Part shown: positions 24,465-34,148 of the stretch, one piece after another
Layout of the letters: every line of letters begins with the position of its first letter
Numbering within the stretch: position 1 is the first letter of the stretch
Translations under genes and position numbers: made by a program
The notes under the pieces: generated by a model
Told to the model about the DNA's origin: nothing
Databases searched by the model: none
Seen by the model: the letters and a program-made list of their open reading frames with translations, nothing else
Source of the DNA: DATJOJ01 sp035507035
GTDB taxonomy: Bacteria; Acidobacteriota; Terriglobia; Terriglobales; Acidobacteriaceae
Length of the DNA stretch: 64,000 nt
Reading direction: 5' to 3'
NCBI GenBank assembly: GCA_035507035.1
Contig: DATJOJ010000044.1
Location: 1 to 64,000 of the forward strand

Positions 24465-25838
24465 ATGGATCTCCAGAATAAACGCGTGCTCGTGGTCGGC
24501 CTGGGCAAGTCAGGGGTGGCTTCGGCCCTCTTCCTCAAAGCACACGGTGCGCGAGTCACGGTTTCTGACACGAAGACTCAGGACGAACTGAAGGAAGAGA
24601 TTCCCCAGCTTTTGGATGAGGGCATTGCGGTTGAGACCGGTGGCCACGGCGAGCGCACCTTTCGGAATCAGGACTTGATCGTGGTCAGCCCCGGCGTGCC
24701 GCTCGATGCCGCCCCGCTACAGCAAGCACGCGCCTTGGGTGAGAAAGTTATCGGAGAAATCGAGCTTGCGGCGCAGTTTTTCCCCGGCAGCATCATCGCG
24801 ATTACGGGTTCCAACGGGAAAACCACGACTACGACCTTAACCGGTGATGTGGTGGTGAATGGAGGATTCCCGGTCGTGGTAGGCGGAAATATCGGCCGAC
24901 CGGCGATTTCCCTGGTCGAAGACGCCAGCGACGATACTATTGCCGTGCTCGAGGTTTCCAGCTTTCAACTTGAGACGATCGAGACTTTTCGTCCGCACAT
25001 TGCCGTGGTCCTTAATGTAACCCCCGACCATCTTGACCGGCACCACAGCTTCGACGCCTACACTGACGCCAAGGCCCGCATCTTTGAAAATCAGAAGAGC
25101 GACGATTTTGCCGTGCTGAACTTCGATGATCCCACGTGCGTGAAACTCGCTTCCCGCACACGGGCACAGGTGTTCTGGTTCAGCCGGAAGAAAGAAGTGA
25201 AGCAGGGCGCGCAGGTTCGGGACGGACGTATTTTGTTCCGCGATACGAACGGAGAGCGGGAAATCATGCTGACTTCTGAGGTTCCGCTCAAGGGTTCGCA
25301 CAACGTGGAAAATGTACTGGCTGCGGTTTGCATCGGGATGCTCAGCGGCGTCGAACCAAGGCGCATTGGCAAGGCGGTACGGGAGTTTCGGGCGGTTGAG
25401 CATCGGCTCGAGCATGTGGCAACGATTCGCGGCGTGGAATATTACAACGATTCCAAAGCAACGAATGTTGACGCGACCATCAAGGCGCTCGAATCCTTCC
25501 CCGCCAACATTCATTTGATTCTCGGCGGCAAGGATAAGGGCAGCGATTACTCGGTTTTGAACGACCTGCTTCGACAGCGAGTAAAGTGGGTTTATACCAT
25601 TGGTGCTGCGGCGGCGAAGATCGAATCGCAGATCAAAGGAACTGAAGTCGTTCACGCGGAAACCCTCGAAAATGCTATTCATCTGGCCACCGATTCCGCT
25701 CACCCGGGCGACATCGTCTTACTGGCTCCGGCCTGTTCGAGTTTCGATCAGTTCCACAATTACGAGCATCGCGGGCAAGTGTTCAAGAGCTTAGTGCACA
25801 GCCTCGCGGGAGCCCCTGCGGCAGCACCATCCCGCTGA
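24465..25838 (+). CDS. murD: UDP-MurNAc-L-alanine--D-glutamate ligase MurD
   Basis: This 457-residue ligase adds D-Glu to UDP-MurNAc-L-Ala. Visible are the N-terminal Rossmann start VLVVGLGKSGVASALFL, the ATP loop ITGSNGKTTTTTL near residue 113, LEVSSFQLETIETF, NVTPDHLDRH and YNDSKATNVDAT. A TCTAAT hexamer at 24453-24458 places a predicted +1 exactly on the A of the ATG and no Shine-Dalgarno sequence is present, so a leaderless transcript is likely. Placement between mraY and ftsW is the standard dcw order. Confidence 0.97.
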   Translation: MDLQNKRVLVVGLGKSGVASALFLKAHGARVTVSDTKTQDELKEEIPQLLDEGIAVETGGHGERTFRNQDLIVVSPGVPLDAAPLQQARALGEKVIGEIELAAQFFPGSIIAITGSNGKTTTTTLTGDVVVNGGFPVVVGGNIGRPAISLVEDASDDTIAVLEVSSFQLETIETFRPHIAVVLNVTPDHLDRHHSFDAYTDAKARIFENQKSDDFAVLNFDDPTCVKLASRTRAQVFWFSRKKEVKQGAQVRDGRILFRDTNGEREIMLTSEVPLKGSHNVENVLAAVCIGMLSGVEPRRIGKAVREFRAVEHRLEHVATIRGVEYYNDSKATNVDATIKALESFPANIHLILGGKDKGSDYSVLNDLLRQRVKWVYTIGAAAAKIESQIKGTEVVHAETLENAIHLATDSAHPGDIVLLAPACSSFDQFHNYEHRGQVFKSLVHSLAGAPAAAPSR

Positions 25839-25932
25839 GGGAGTCCTCTCGGAACCAATCTCGTCACCCCTAGACGAAAAAAACCCAAATTGATCGGCCG
25901 CCTTTCGGGTCTGCGTGGTGAAATAAAACTCG

Positions 25933-27024
25933 ATGGCGAAGCGCGTCAGTGTCGATCGCTGGATGTTCACGGTTACGCTCCTGCTGATTTTTGTCGGCCT
26001 GGTGATGGTCTTCAGCGCTTCCGCGGTCATGGCGAAGGAGCGCTACGGCTCCGGCTATTTCTTCCTGTTGCGGCAACTGGGATGGGCGACGGCGGGGCTT
26101 CTAGTCATGGTCGTTGCCATGAAGATCGATTATCGCCACTATAAACATCCCGCCCTGGTGTTTTCGGTTCTTGGACTGACCACCGTGATGCTGATCTCGG
26201 TCTTCTTCCTCGACCGTGCGCATCACACGCATCGCTGGATTCATTGGGGACCGATGTCGTTCCAGCCGTCGGAGATGGCCAAGCCGGCGCTCATTCTCTT
26301 TCTCGCATTTTTTCTCGAAAGCCGGACCAAGGCGATGGAAGATTGGCGCAACACCATTCTGCCGGCCGTCGTGCCGACGCTCGTCTTCATCGGCTTAATT
26401 GTGTTTCAGCCAGATCTGGGTACGGCGATTGCTTGTGCGGCCATCACCACCTGCATCCTTTTTGTAGCCGGAATGCAAATGCAGTATTTGTGCTACGCCT
26501 TTCTCGCTTCCCTGCCTATTTTGTACCTGCTGATTTTTCGCGTGGCCTACCGCCGGGCGCGCATCCTGGCGTTTCTCGATCCCTACTCCGATCCGCAGGG
26601 CCGCGGCTTCCACATTATTCAGTCCTTGATTGCGGTTAGCACCGGCGGTCTCACCGGCGTCGGCCTCATGGAAGGCAAGCAGAAGTTGTTTTACCTGCCG
26701 GAGCCGCATACAGATTTTATCTTCGCCGTGACGGCGGAGGAGTTAGGGCTGGTCGGCTCGTTGGCCATCGTTCTGTTGTTTGCAATCTTCTTATGGCGGG
26801 GGATTCGCACGGCTCTCCGCACGGACGATATGTTTGGGCGTCTGCTAGCGGTTGGCATCACCAGCATGATCGTGGTGCAGGCTTTCATTAATATGAGCGT
26901 CGTGCTCGACCTCATGCCTACCAAAGGAATTCCGCTGCCGTTCGTCTCCTACGGCGGTTCGTCGTTGTTTTTTGCTCTGGCGTGCGTGGGAGTGTTGCTG
27001 AATATTTCCAAGCAGGCCGAATAG
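25933..27024 (+). CDS. ftsW: SEDS peptidoglycan glycosyltransferase FtsW
   Basis: The 363-residue polytopic protein belongs to the SEDS family and polymerises septal glycan from lipid II with FtsI. Family signatures are FVGLVMVFSASAVMA, WGPMSFQPSEMAKPALILFLA, FQPDLGTAI, EPHTDFIFAVTAEELGL and MPTKGIPLPFVSYGGSSLFF. About ten membrane helices are apparent. It follows murD by 94 bp, and an A-rich stretch directly before the ATG lacks a good ribosome-binding site. Its position before murG identifies it as FtsW rather than RodA. Confidence 0.96.
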   Translation: MAKRVSVDRWMFTVTLLLIFVGLVMVFSASAVMAKERYGSGYFFLLRQLGWATAGLLVMVVAMKIDYRHYKHPALVFSVLGLTTVMLISVFFLDRAHHTHRWIHWGPMSFQPSEMAKPALILFLAFFLESRTKAMEDWRNTILPAVVPTLVFIGLIVFQPDLGTAIACAAITTCILFVAGMQMQYLCYAFLASLPILYLLIFRVAYRRARILAFLDPYSDPQGRGFHIIQSLIAVSTGGLTGVGLMEGKQKLFYLPEPHTDFIFAVTAEELGLVGSLAIVLLFAIFLWRGIRTALRTDDMFGRLLAVGITSMIVVQAFINMSVVLDLMPTKGIPLPFVSYGGSSLFFALACVGVLLNISKQAE

Positions 27025-27057
27025 AGCGCCTTGGCCCATGTAGTTTATAGTCCCATC

Positions 27058-28119
27058 ATGCGGGCAATTCTTGCGGGGGGCGGTACAGGCGGACACGTCA
27101 TTCCCGCGCTTGCCATTGCGCACGAATTGCAGAAACAGTATGGCGCTGAGATTTTGTTTGTGGGGACGGCCCGCGGCATCGAAAATCGCCTGGTCCCGGC
27201 TGCGGGATATGACCTTCGATTGGTCCAGGTTGGGGCGCTGAAAAATGTCAGCCTGCAGACGAGGCTGAAGACGTTTGGCGATTTGCCGCGCGCGATTTGG
27301 GAGTCGTCGCGGATTCTTGCAGAATTTCGTCCGGATGTGGCAGTTGGCGTAGGAGGATACGCCTCTGGCCCGGCGATGCTGGCCGCGGTGGCGAGGCGAA
27401 TTCCAACGCTGGTGTTCGAGCCAAACTTTGTTCCGGGATTTGCCAATCGGATTGTTGCCTCGTTTGTCTCGGCTGCGGCAGTTCAGTTCCAGGAAACCGG
27501 AAAATATTTTCGCCACTGCGAGGTGACGGGGGTGCCAGTGCGGGAAGCGTTTTTCAAAATCGGCGGCTCGCACTCAAACCCGACTCTGCTGGTCTTCGGA
27601 GGAAGCCAGGGAGCGCACGCAATCAATTTGGTTGTGATGCAATCGGCGGAGGAATTGTTGAGCAAAGTTCCCGGGCTACGCATTGTCCATCAGACCGGCG
27701 AGCGTGACTATAATGACGCGTTGACCGCATACACAAATTTGGGCGGTGCGGTAGAGGCTTACCGTTTTATCGATGACATGCCCGGTTACTTCACTCGTGC
27801 AAGTTTATTGCTGTGCCGTTCGGGAGCGAGCACGGTTGGCGAAGTGACGGCGGCGGGAAAGCCCGCGATTTTCGTGCCCTTTCCACGCGCAGCAGACGAT
27901 CATCAGAAACGCAATGCGGAAGCACTGGAGCGGGTCGGCGCCGCGGCCATGATCGAAGAATCGATGTTCACCCGCGAGAGTCTAATCTCTACGGTCGCAT
28001 CGCTGTTTGCGGATTCGGCAAAGCTGGCGAAGATGAGCGAAGCGGCGCGGAAGTTGGCGCATCCCAATGCTGCGAGGGATATTGCGGCAATGGCGGCAAA
28101 GATAGCGGGTGTTGCTTAA
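27058..28119 (+). CDS. murG: Undecaprenyldiphospho-muramoylpentapeptide GlcNAc transferase MurG
   Basis: The 353-residue GT28 glycosyltransferase converts lipid I to lipid II on the inner membrane face. The start is GGGTGGHVIPALAIA after MRAILA, and the donor site is CRSGASTVGEVTAAGKPAIFVPFP. ATG 27058 is chosen over an in-frame upstream TTG because the conserved N-terminus starts there and a TATAGT hexamer at 27046-27051 places +1 on the A of this ATG, suggesting a leaderless transcript. murC, which normally follows, is missing: hisS comes next. Confidence 0.96.
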   Translation: MRAILAGGGTGGHVIPALAIAHELQKQYGAEILFVGTARGIENRLVPAAGYDLRLVQVGALKNVSLQTRLKTFGDLPRAIWESSRILAEFRPDVAVGVGGYASGPAMLAAVARRIPTLVFEPNFVPGFANRIVASFVSAAAVQFQETGKYFRHCEVTGVPVREAFFKIGGSHSNPTLLVFGGSQGAHAINLVVMQSAEELLSKVPGLRIVHQTGERDYNDALTAYTNLGGAVEAYRFIDDMPGYFTRASLLLCRSGASTVGEVTAAGKPAIFVPFPRAADDHQKRNAEALERVGAAAMIEESMFTRESLISTVASLFADSAKLAKMSEAARKLAHPNAARDIAAMAAKIAGVA

Positions 28120-28156
28120 CTTAGCGTGCTCGGCGTCCTTGGCGGTAATCGTTTTT

Positions 28157-28186
28157 TAACCGCAAAGGCCGCGAAGGAACGCAAGG
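28157..28186 (+). repeat. Short CCGCAAAG-type intergenic repeat
   Basis: TTAACCGCAAAGGCCGCGAAGG and the following AACGCAAG form a unit that resembles sequence at 37122-37170 (TTTACCGCAAAAAACGCGAAG). It is a common kind of dispersed repeat in acidobacterial intergenic DNA. It lies in the murG-hisS gap and donates part of the hisS leader. Confidence 0.45.
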
Positions 28187-28194
28187 GAAAATTC

Positions 28195-29502
28195 ATGATT
28201 AAAGCGGTGCGTGGAACTCGCGATTTGTTGCCGCCGGAGACGGCGCTATGGAACTTCGTTGAGGCGGCGGTGCGCGATGTGTTCCGCGTATACAACTTTC
28301 AGGAAATTCGCACGCCGATCTTCGAGGAGACGCAGTTATTTTCGCGTGCCGTCGGCGAAGAAACGGACGTTGTTTCGAAAGAGATGTACACGTGGGAGGA
28401 TCGCGGGAGAGCAGAGAGTGACAAGGGTCAGTCCCTCACGCTTCGCCCCGAAAATACCGCCGGCATAGTTCGCGCTTACATTGAACATAAAATGTGGGAC
28501 CGCGGCCTCAACAAGTTTTATGCCATCGGACCGATGTTTCGGCGCGAGCGTCCGCAGAAAGGACGCTATCGGCAGTTTTCTCAGATCGACGCCGAGATCA
28601 TTGGACCGCCATCGTCGGGCAGCGAATCGCCGGCGCGCGATGCGGAGCTTCTGGAAATGATTGCCGCGCTGCTCGACCGGCTTGGCATCGAAGGTTGGAT
28701 GCTGCAGTTAAATTCCGTGGGCTGCGTGAACGACCGCGCCAAATATAACGAGGCTTTGCGTACGGCGCTCGAGCCGGTTGCGCCGAAGATGTGCGTCGAT
28801 TGCCAGCGGCGCGCCGTCACGAATCCACTGCGCGTATTCGATTGCAAAGTGCCGGAGGATCAGCCGATCATCGAGATGCTGCCGCGCATCAGCCAATACC
28901 TCGATGAGCCTTGCCGCAAGCATTTTGAAGAAGTGCAGGCGATTCTGAAGGCGGTTGGTATTCCATTTCAATTGAATGACCGCTTGGTACGCGGGCTCGA
29001 TTACTACACGCGCACGGCGTTTGAGTTTACGCACGGCGCCTTGGGTGCGCAGAACGCAATTCTCGGCGGCGGGCGCTATGACGGACTGTCGGAATCGCTC
29101 GGGGGACCGAGTGCTCCTGGAATCGGATTTGCCATTGGTGAAGACCGATTAGTCCTGGCGTTAAAGCAATCGGCGGAGTCGGTTCGCGTGAAGCCGGATG
29201 TTTACATTGCGCCGTTGGGTGAGGGCATGGATCGCGAAGCTGCCCGGCTCGCGCGCGAGTTGCGTAAACACGACATTGTTGTCGAGTTGGGCGATGAGGA
29301 TTTTCGTTTGAAAAAGTCGTTCGAGATGGCGACAAAGGCGGGTGCACGCTACATTTTGATTGTCGGAGAGAACGAAGTGAGGTCGGATGTGTTTTCGTTG
29401 AAACACCTGGAGAGCGGGGAGCAGGTATCGGTGGCGCGGGGGGAATTGGCGGAGAGGGTCGGGCGTGGCGGCGATGTACCTCAGGCGTTAAAGCGCAGCT
29501 GA
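28195..29502 (+). CDS. hisS: Histidyl-tRNA synthetase
   Basis: This 435-residue class II synthetase charges tRNA-His. The conserved N-terminus is VRGTRDLLPPE; motif 2 is FRRERPQKGRYRQFSQIDAEI; histidine-specific motifs are VRGLDYYTRTAFEF and ILGGGRYDGL; motif 3 is GIGFAIGEDRL. A C-terminal anticodon-binding domain follows (VYIAPLG... KKSFEMATKAGARYILIVGENE). ATG 28195 follows AAGGGA at good spacing; the longer frame from 28126 only reads through an intergenic repeat. It directly follows the truncated dcw cluster. Confidence 0.97.
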   Translation: MIKAVRGTRDLLPPETALWNFVEAAVRDVFRVYNFQEIRTPIFEETQLFSRAVGEETDVVSKEMYTWEDRGRAESDKGQSLTLRPENTAGIVRAYIEHKMWDRGLNKFYAIGPMFRRERPQKGRYRQFSQIDAEIIGPPSSGSESPARDAELLEMIAALLDRLGIEGWMLQLNSVGCVNDRAKYNEALRTALEPVAPKMCVDCQRRAVTNPLRVFDCKVPEDQPIIEMLPRISQYLDEPCRKHFEEVQAILKAVGIPFQLNDRLVRGLDYYTRTAFEFTHGALGAQNAILGGGRYDGLSESLGGPSAPGIGFAIGEDRLVLALKQSAESVRVKPDVYIAPLGEGMDREAARLARELRKHDIVVELGDEDFRLKKSFEMATKAGARYILIVGENEVRSDVFSLKHLESGEQVSVARGELAERVGRGGDVPQALKRS

Positions 29503-29562
29503 AAAGTAGCTGATATTCGCAGCGCTGAAGCGCTGCACCACCCAAAAACAGGCCGTAAATTC

Positions 29563-30027
29563 ATGCCAACACCAGCTGCAGAACTGGGAAAACTTGATTA
29601 CTTCGTCGGAACGTGGCGGCTGGAGGGCGAGGTCGAGCCGAACTCTATCAGTCCTGGCGGCCATTTGATCGAGACCGACCAGAACGACTGGATGGACGGC
29701 GGATTCTTTCTGGTCGTGCGTTCTGAATTCACGATTTCGGGTATGAACGGAGCCAGCGGCGTCGCCTATCTCGGCTACGACCCGAACGAAAAGCTTTACA
29801 CCTACGACGAATTCAACAGCATGGGCGAAGCCATTCACTCGAAGGGGTTCGTCGATGGCGACACGTGGATCTGGAGTGGCGAGAGAAAAATGGACACTGG
29901 AATAGTGAAAACCCAGTGGGTGGTGAAAATTCGCACAGCCGTTACTTACGACTTCAAATTTGAGATGTCACCGGATGGAACTACGTGGACTACGGTCGTT
30001 GAGGGCAAGGCTATCAAACAGCCGTGA
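29563..30027 (+). CDS. DUF1579-family protein
   Basis: The 154-residue protein contains the pattern ELGKLDYFVGTWRLEGEV, GYDPNEKLYTYDEFNSMGE and IWSGERKMD, typical of DUF1579 beta-barrel (lipocalin-like) proteins. It has no signal peptide and is probably cytoplasmic. It is convergent with the CPBP protease gene, with only one base between the two stops. Its function is not established. Confidence 0.75.
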   Translation: MPTPAAELGKLDYFVGTWRLEGEVEPNSISPGGHLIETDQNDWMDGGFFLVVRSEFTISGMNGASGVAYLGYDPNEKLYTYDEFNSMGEAIHSKGFVDGDTWIWSGERKMDTGIVKTQWVVKIRTAVTYDFKFEMSPDGTTWTTVVEGKAIKQP

Positions 30028-30028
30028 T

Positions 30029-30838
30029 TTACTGCGTGAGCTTTTCCAGGTGACGGAATCCATCGGTTGCGATGAACAACAGGAACGACAGAGTTCCGTT
30101 GTAACCCACGTGGGTAAGAAAGCTGGCGGCTACCGATTTTGTCAGTGCGCGAACAGTCGTCAGAACCAAACCAACTAGAAAAATAATCAATACTGCCCAC
30201 GAGTATCCGAGCTGTGCGCCGTGCAGCAGGCCGAAGAGCGCGGAGGTCAGAAAGATAGCTACAGCAACGCCGAGCCGCCGCGCCAGCACGGGATAAAGGA
30301 ACCCGCGAAAAAATAGCTCCTCCATCAACGGCGCGATGGTCACCGACATAATCGAGAGAAATGCGGCTTCCTTGGCCGTGCCGAAAAATTGATCGATGGG
30401 CAAGTGTTTGGGAATGGGCAACAATTGCCCCACCCCCAGCAAAGCAAAGTACACGATAGCGCCGCAAATGATAAACATTCCCCACATCGAGCCTGGCCAA
30501 TTCCAGCGGATCGAAGCCCAGAAGAGCCGTCCCGGCTGACGCTTAACGACCAGAACCATGAAAACCAACACTACGAAGTAAGCCAGGATTTGCGCGACCA
30601 CGCTGACCATGGGGAACTTCACTACGTCGAGGAAGGGCTTGTCACGGAACAAAAACCGCTGCGCCGCCAGCGCAACCGCCAGCGCCAGGACAACGATAGA
30701 AACGATGGTTAGCAGCGCGATCTGGAGCACGTCCCAGCCTGTCCAGACGGGGTCCTCCGCCAGAGGACGCGTAGGTACGGGAGGTTCGGGCACCGGTCCG
30801 AGGGCTGGTTCGAACGACGGGTTGGTTTCGGAAGACAC
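30029..30838 (-). CDS. CPBP-family intramembrane metalloprotease
   Basis: The 269-residue polytopic protein carries the CAAX protease/CPBP motifs EELFFRG (Glu183-Glu184, Arg188), FGLLHG and HVGYN, which form the intramembrane active site. The long Pro-rich N-terminus (residues 1-30) is cytoplasmic. Six or seven hydrophobic helices follow. These enzymes cleave prenylated or membrane proteins; some are bacteriocin immunity factors. The local context gives no substrate. The start GTG has only a weak ribosome-binding site. Confidence 0.9.
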   Translation of the reverse strand: MSSETNPSFEPALGPVPEPPVPTRPLAEDPVWTGWDVLQIALLTIVSIVVLALAVALAAQRFLFRDKPFLDVVKFPMVSVVAQILAYFVVLVFMVLVVKRQPGRLFWASIRWNWPGSMWGMFIICGAIVYFALLGVGQLLPIPKHLPIDQFFGTAKEAAFLSIMSVTIAPLMEELFFRGFLYPVLARRLGVAVAIFLTSALFGLLHGAQLGYSWAVLIIFLVGLVLTTVRALTKSVAASFLTHVGYNGTLSFLLFIATDGFRHLEKLTQ

Positions 30839-30888
30839 GCGGTTGAATTTCTAAGAGGGAACCTTTTGACTTTACACGAAAATACTAT

Positions 30889-33693
30889 CTAAGCGGACCA
30901 GACCCTCTTCTCTTCCAGCTTGCCATTGAAGAAGTGCGCCAGCGCCTGCCCCGTGTAGGACTTCTTATTCTTTGCAACCTGTTCCGGCGTGCCTTGCGCC
31001 ACGATGCGGCCGCCATCTTCGCCGCCTTCGGGGCCGAGATCGATGATCCAATCGGCATTGCGAATCACATCGAGATTGTGTTCGATGATTACAATCGTAT
31101 TGCCCAAGTCTGTGAGGCGGTGCAGCACGTCGAGCAGCTTTTTAACATCGTCGAAGTGTAGACCGGTTGTGGGCTCGTCGAGCAGATATAAAGTACGGCC
31201 GGTTTGGCGCTTGCTCAGTTCGCGGGCCAATTTGATACGCTGGGCTTCGCCGCCGGAAAGCGTAACGGCGGACTGGCCGAGATGAATATAGCCCAGACCG
31301 ACGTCGACCAAGGTCTGTAACTTTTGTTTCACCTGCGGAATATTTTCAAGGATAGGTAGTGCGTCGGCAACTGAGCTTTCCAATAGATCGGCGATGGAAT
31401 ATCCCTTGTACTTCACCGCGAGGGTTTCGTGATTGTAGCGGCGGCCGCCGCAGACTTCGCAAAGCACATAGACGTCCGGCAAGAAACTCATTTCGATACG
31501 ACGCTGGCCTTCGCCCTGGCAGGCTTCGCAACGTCCACCAGACACGTTGAAGGAAAATCGCCCCGGCTTGTAGCCGCGTTCGCGGGACTCCGGCAGCATC
31601 GCATAGAGATCGCGAATCTGCGAGAAAACTCCCGTGTAGGTTGCAGGATTCGAGCGCGGCGTGCGGCCGATCGGCGACTGATCGATGCGAATGACTTTAT
31701 CGATATTCTCCGCGCCCGAGATCGCCTTGTGGTCGCCAGGTTCTTCCCGCGAACGATAGAGCGTCTTGGCGAGGGCACGATAAAGAATGTCGTTGACCAG
31801 AGTGGATTTTCCCGATCCCGAGACGCCGGTCACGACCGTGATCACCCCGAGCGGAAACGTCACATCCAGATTCTTTAGATTGTTCTCGCGAGCGCCGAGA
31901 ATGCTGATACCGACGCCATTTGCATTCCGCCGCTCCGGCAACATCTCGATCTGAGTGCGGCCGGAAATGTAAGCGCCGGTGAGGGACTCGGGTGTTTCCG
32001 CGATTTGCTCCGGCGTGCCATGGGCGACTAGCTTACCCCCATGCCGCCCGGCGCCGGGACCGAGATCGATCACATAATCGGCGCGGCGAATGGTTTCTTC
32101 ATCGTGCTCGACCACTAGCACTGTATTGCCGAGATCGCGCAGTTCTTCGAGCGCTTGTAAAAGACGATCGTTGTCGCGATGATGCAGACCGATGGACGGC
32201 TCGTCGAGCACGTAGAGTACACCGCGCAGCTTGGATCCAATTTGCGTGGCCAGGCGAATGCGCTGACCTTCGCCTCCGGAAAGCGTCGCAGCCGAACGAT
32301 CGAGAGAAATATAGCCGAGGCCGACGGCGTCCAAGAATTGCAGGCGTTCGGTGATCTCATGCACAATGCGATCGGCAATCAAAGCCTCGCGGCCGCTGAG
32401 CTTGATTTTTCTCGACGTCTCGAGCGCACGCGAGACCGGCATGGCGGTGAATTCCGCGATCGACATGCCGTTAACTTTGACCGCCAGGCTCTCAGGCCGA
32501 AGCCGCTGGCCATGGCAAACCGGACATTCCGCCGCAGACATGTAATCGAGCAGGAAATCACGGTAACCCTCGGAGGTTGAACCCTCCATGGCCCGTTTCA
32601 AATAGGCGAGAATCCCAGCGAAGCCAGTTTTGCCACTTCTGTTCGCTTCGCCATAGAGCAGCAGGTTCTGAATCTTCTCGGGAAATCTCTCGAACGGTGT
32701 GCTGAGGTCGATGCCATGAGCCGCCGCCGCGATTTGCAGCATGTGAATCAGGTTCTGCGAGGCCGATCCCGGCCCGAGCCCACCATCGAGCAAGGGTTTG
32801 GACCAATCCACGATGACCTTCGCCGGATCGAAATCGTAGATGCTGCCCAGGCCGTGACATTCGGGGCAGGCTCCATAAGCGCTGTTGAAGGAAAATGACC
32901 GAGGCTCGAGTTGCGGCACGTTGATGCCGCAGTCGGGACAGGCTAGCCGTTCGGAATAAAGTTGCTCTTCACCATCGACCACCGCGACTTGCACCAGACC
33001 GCCTGCCAGTTTCATCGCCAAACCGATCGAGAGCCCGAGCCGGTGCTCGATGCCTTCTTTCACCAGGAGACGATCCACGACGACTTCGATCGTGTGGTTC
33101 TTGCGTTTATCGAGAAGAATCTCGTCTTCGAGGTTTACGATTTCGCCATCCACCCGCGCACGGGTATAACCGTGTTCGACCAGCTTCTCCATTTCTTTTT
33201 TGAATTCGCCCTTGCGGCCGCGCACGATCGGCGCGAGCACCATCACGCGTTCGCCGGGTGTCAAGGCCATCACTCGCTGAACGATCTGATCCGCCGATTG
33301 CCGTGCTATAGCGCGCCCGCATTGCGGGCAATGGGCCGCTCCGATGGAGGCAAATAGAAGCCGGAGATAGTCGTAGATTTCGGTGATCGTACCCACGGTG
33401 GATCGCGGGCTGCGGCTGGTAGTTTTCTGCTCAATCGAAATCGACGGGCTCAGGCCATCGATGGAATCGACATCCGGCCGCTCCATTTGATCGAGAAACT
33501 GGCGAGCGTAGGGCGACAACGTCTCGACGTACCGGCGTTGGCCCTCGGCGTAGATCGTGTCAAATGCCAGAGACGACTTTCCCGAGCCGCTGAGACCCGT
33601 AATCACGGTCAGGGTGTTGCGGGGGATTTCGACGTCGATGTTTTTGAGATTATGCTGGCGCGCCCCGCGCACCGAGATCTTAGTAATGGCCAT
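30889..33693 (-). CDS. uvrA: Excinuclease ABC subunit A (UvrA)
   Basis: This 934-residue DNA-damage recognition ATPase belongs to nucleotide excision repair. Two Walker A motifs are seen (GLSGSGKSSLAFDT near residue 33 and GVSGSGKSTLVNDI near 635), with LSGGEGQRIRLATQIG, VLDEPSIGLHHRDN, LSGGEAQRIKLARELS and LLDEPTTGLHFDD. Zinc-finger cysteines appear in CPDCG...CPECHG and CEACQGEG...CEVCGG. Length is as expected. It is monocistronic, and uvrB is not in the window. Confidence 0.98.
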   Translation of the reverse strand: MAITKISVRGARQHNLKNIDVEIPRNTLTVITGLSGSGKSSLAFDTIYAEGQRRYVETLSPYARQFLDQMERPDVDSIDGLSPSISIEQKTTSRSPRSTVGTITEIYDYLRLLFASIGAAHCPQCGRAIARQSADQIVQRVMALTPGERVMVLAPIVRGRKGEFKKEMEKLVEHGYTRARVDGEIVNLEDEILLDKRKNHTIEVVVDRLLVKEGIEHRLGLSIGLAMKLAGGLVQVAVVDGEEQLYSERLACPDCGINVPQLEPRSFSFNSAYGACPECHGLGSIYDFDPAKVIVDWSKPLLDGGLGPGSASQNLIHMLQIAAAAHGIDLSTPFERFPEKIQNLLLYGEANRSGKTGFAGILAYLKRAMEGSTSEGYRDFLLDYMSAAECPVCHGQRLRPESLAVKVNGMSIAEFTAMPVSRALETSRKIKLSGREALIADRIVHEITERLQFLDAVGLGYISLDRSAATLSGGEGQRIRLATQIGSKLRGVLYVLDEPSIGLHHRDNDRLLQALEELRDLGNTVLVVEHDEETIRRADYVIDLGPGAGRHGGKLVAHGTPEQIAETPESLTGAYISGRTQIEMLPERRNANGVGISILGARENNLKNLDVTFPLGVITVVTGVSGSGKSTLVNDILYRALAKTLYRSREEPGDHKAISGAENIDKVIRIDQSPIGRTPRSNPATYTGVFSQIRDLYAMLPESRERGYKPGRFSFNVSGGRCEACQGEGQRRIEMSFLPDVYVLCEVCGGRRYNHETLAVKYKGYSIADLLESSVADALPILENIPQVKQKLQTLVDVGLGYIHLGQSAVTLSGGEAQRIKLARELSKRQTGRTLYLLDEPTTGLHFDDVKKLLDVLHRLTDLGNTIVIIEHNLDVIRNADWIIDLGPEGGEDGGRIVAQGTPEQVAKNKKSYTGQALAHFFNGKLEEKRVWSA

Positions 33694-33909
33694 AATGCCC
33701 GACAGTTGCGCCTTCTAGACCTTTCGTAACGTGGACGGGTCCGCAGAAATGTTGGAGAGTGGGAGTGCGCACTTCTACTCACGTATCTTAGTCGTTAACA
33801 GCAGCAAGCGTCAACGCGGGTAGATTGAAGGAAGCGCCGGCAGCGTCAAAACCAGCCGAAGAAAATCGGATTCGCGGCTGCGGCGAGTCAAGGGAAAGCG
33901 GAACCGAGC

Positions 33910-34095
33910 TTGAGCAGTTTACTGGGCGCGCTAATCTTATCTCTCACCGTAGTGACGGTGGTTGCAACCGGAATTTTTGCAGCCTACGCTGCCGTTCTTG
34001 GAATTCTTCGATTGATGGCTCCTCAGCGGCCTAAAACCCCGACAACACCCATGCTGGTCGGGCAGACTCGCGCCGCGCACGCGGGCGGCGACTAA
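33910..34095 (+). CDS. Small single-pass membrane protein (tentative)
   Basis: The 61-residue frame from TTG 33910 encodes one hydrophobic helix (LLGALILSLTVVTVVATGIFAAYAAVLGIL) followed by a short Pro/Thr-rich tail (PQRPKTPTTPML). The helix and tail resemble small membrane proteins but no family is recognised. It sits divergently upstream of uvrA, 216 bp away. The start codon is weak and the ribosome-binding site poor, so I hold it as tentative. Confidence 0.4.
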   Translation: MSSLLGALILSLTVVTVVATGIFAAYAAVLGILRLMAPQRPKTPTTPMLVGQTRAAHAGGD

Positions 34096-34148
34096 ACAGG
34101 ACGAACAGGTCCTGACGTCACCCTATATTTTCCGAGGAAAAACGGACT

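Noticed and set aside
24837..25703. 288-residue antisense frame inside murD
   Set aside because: It is a shadow of murD, with no domain or start signal.
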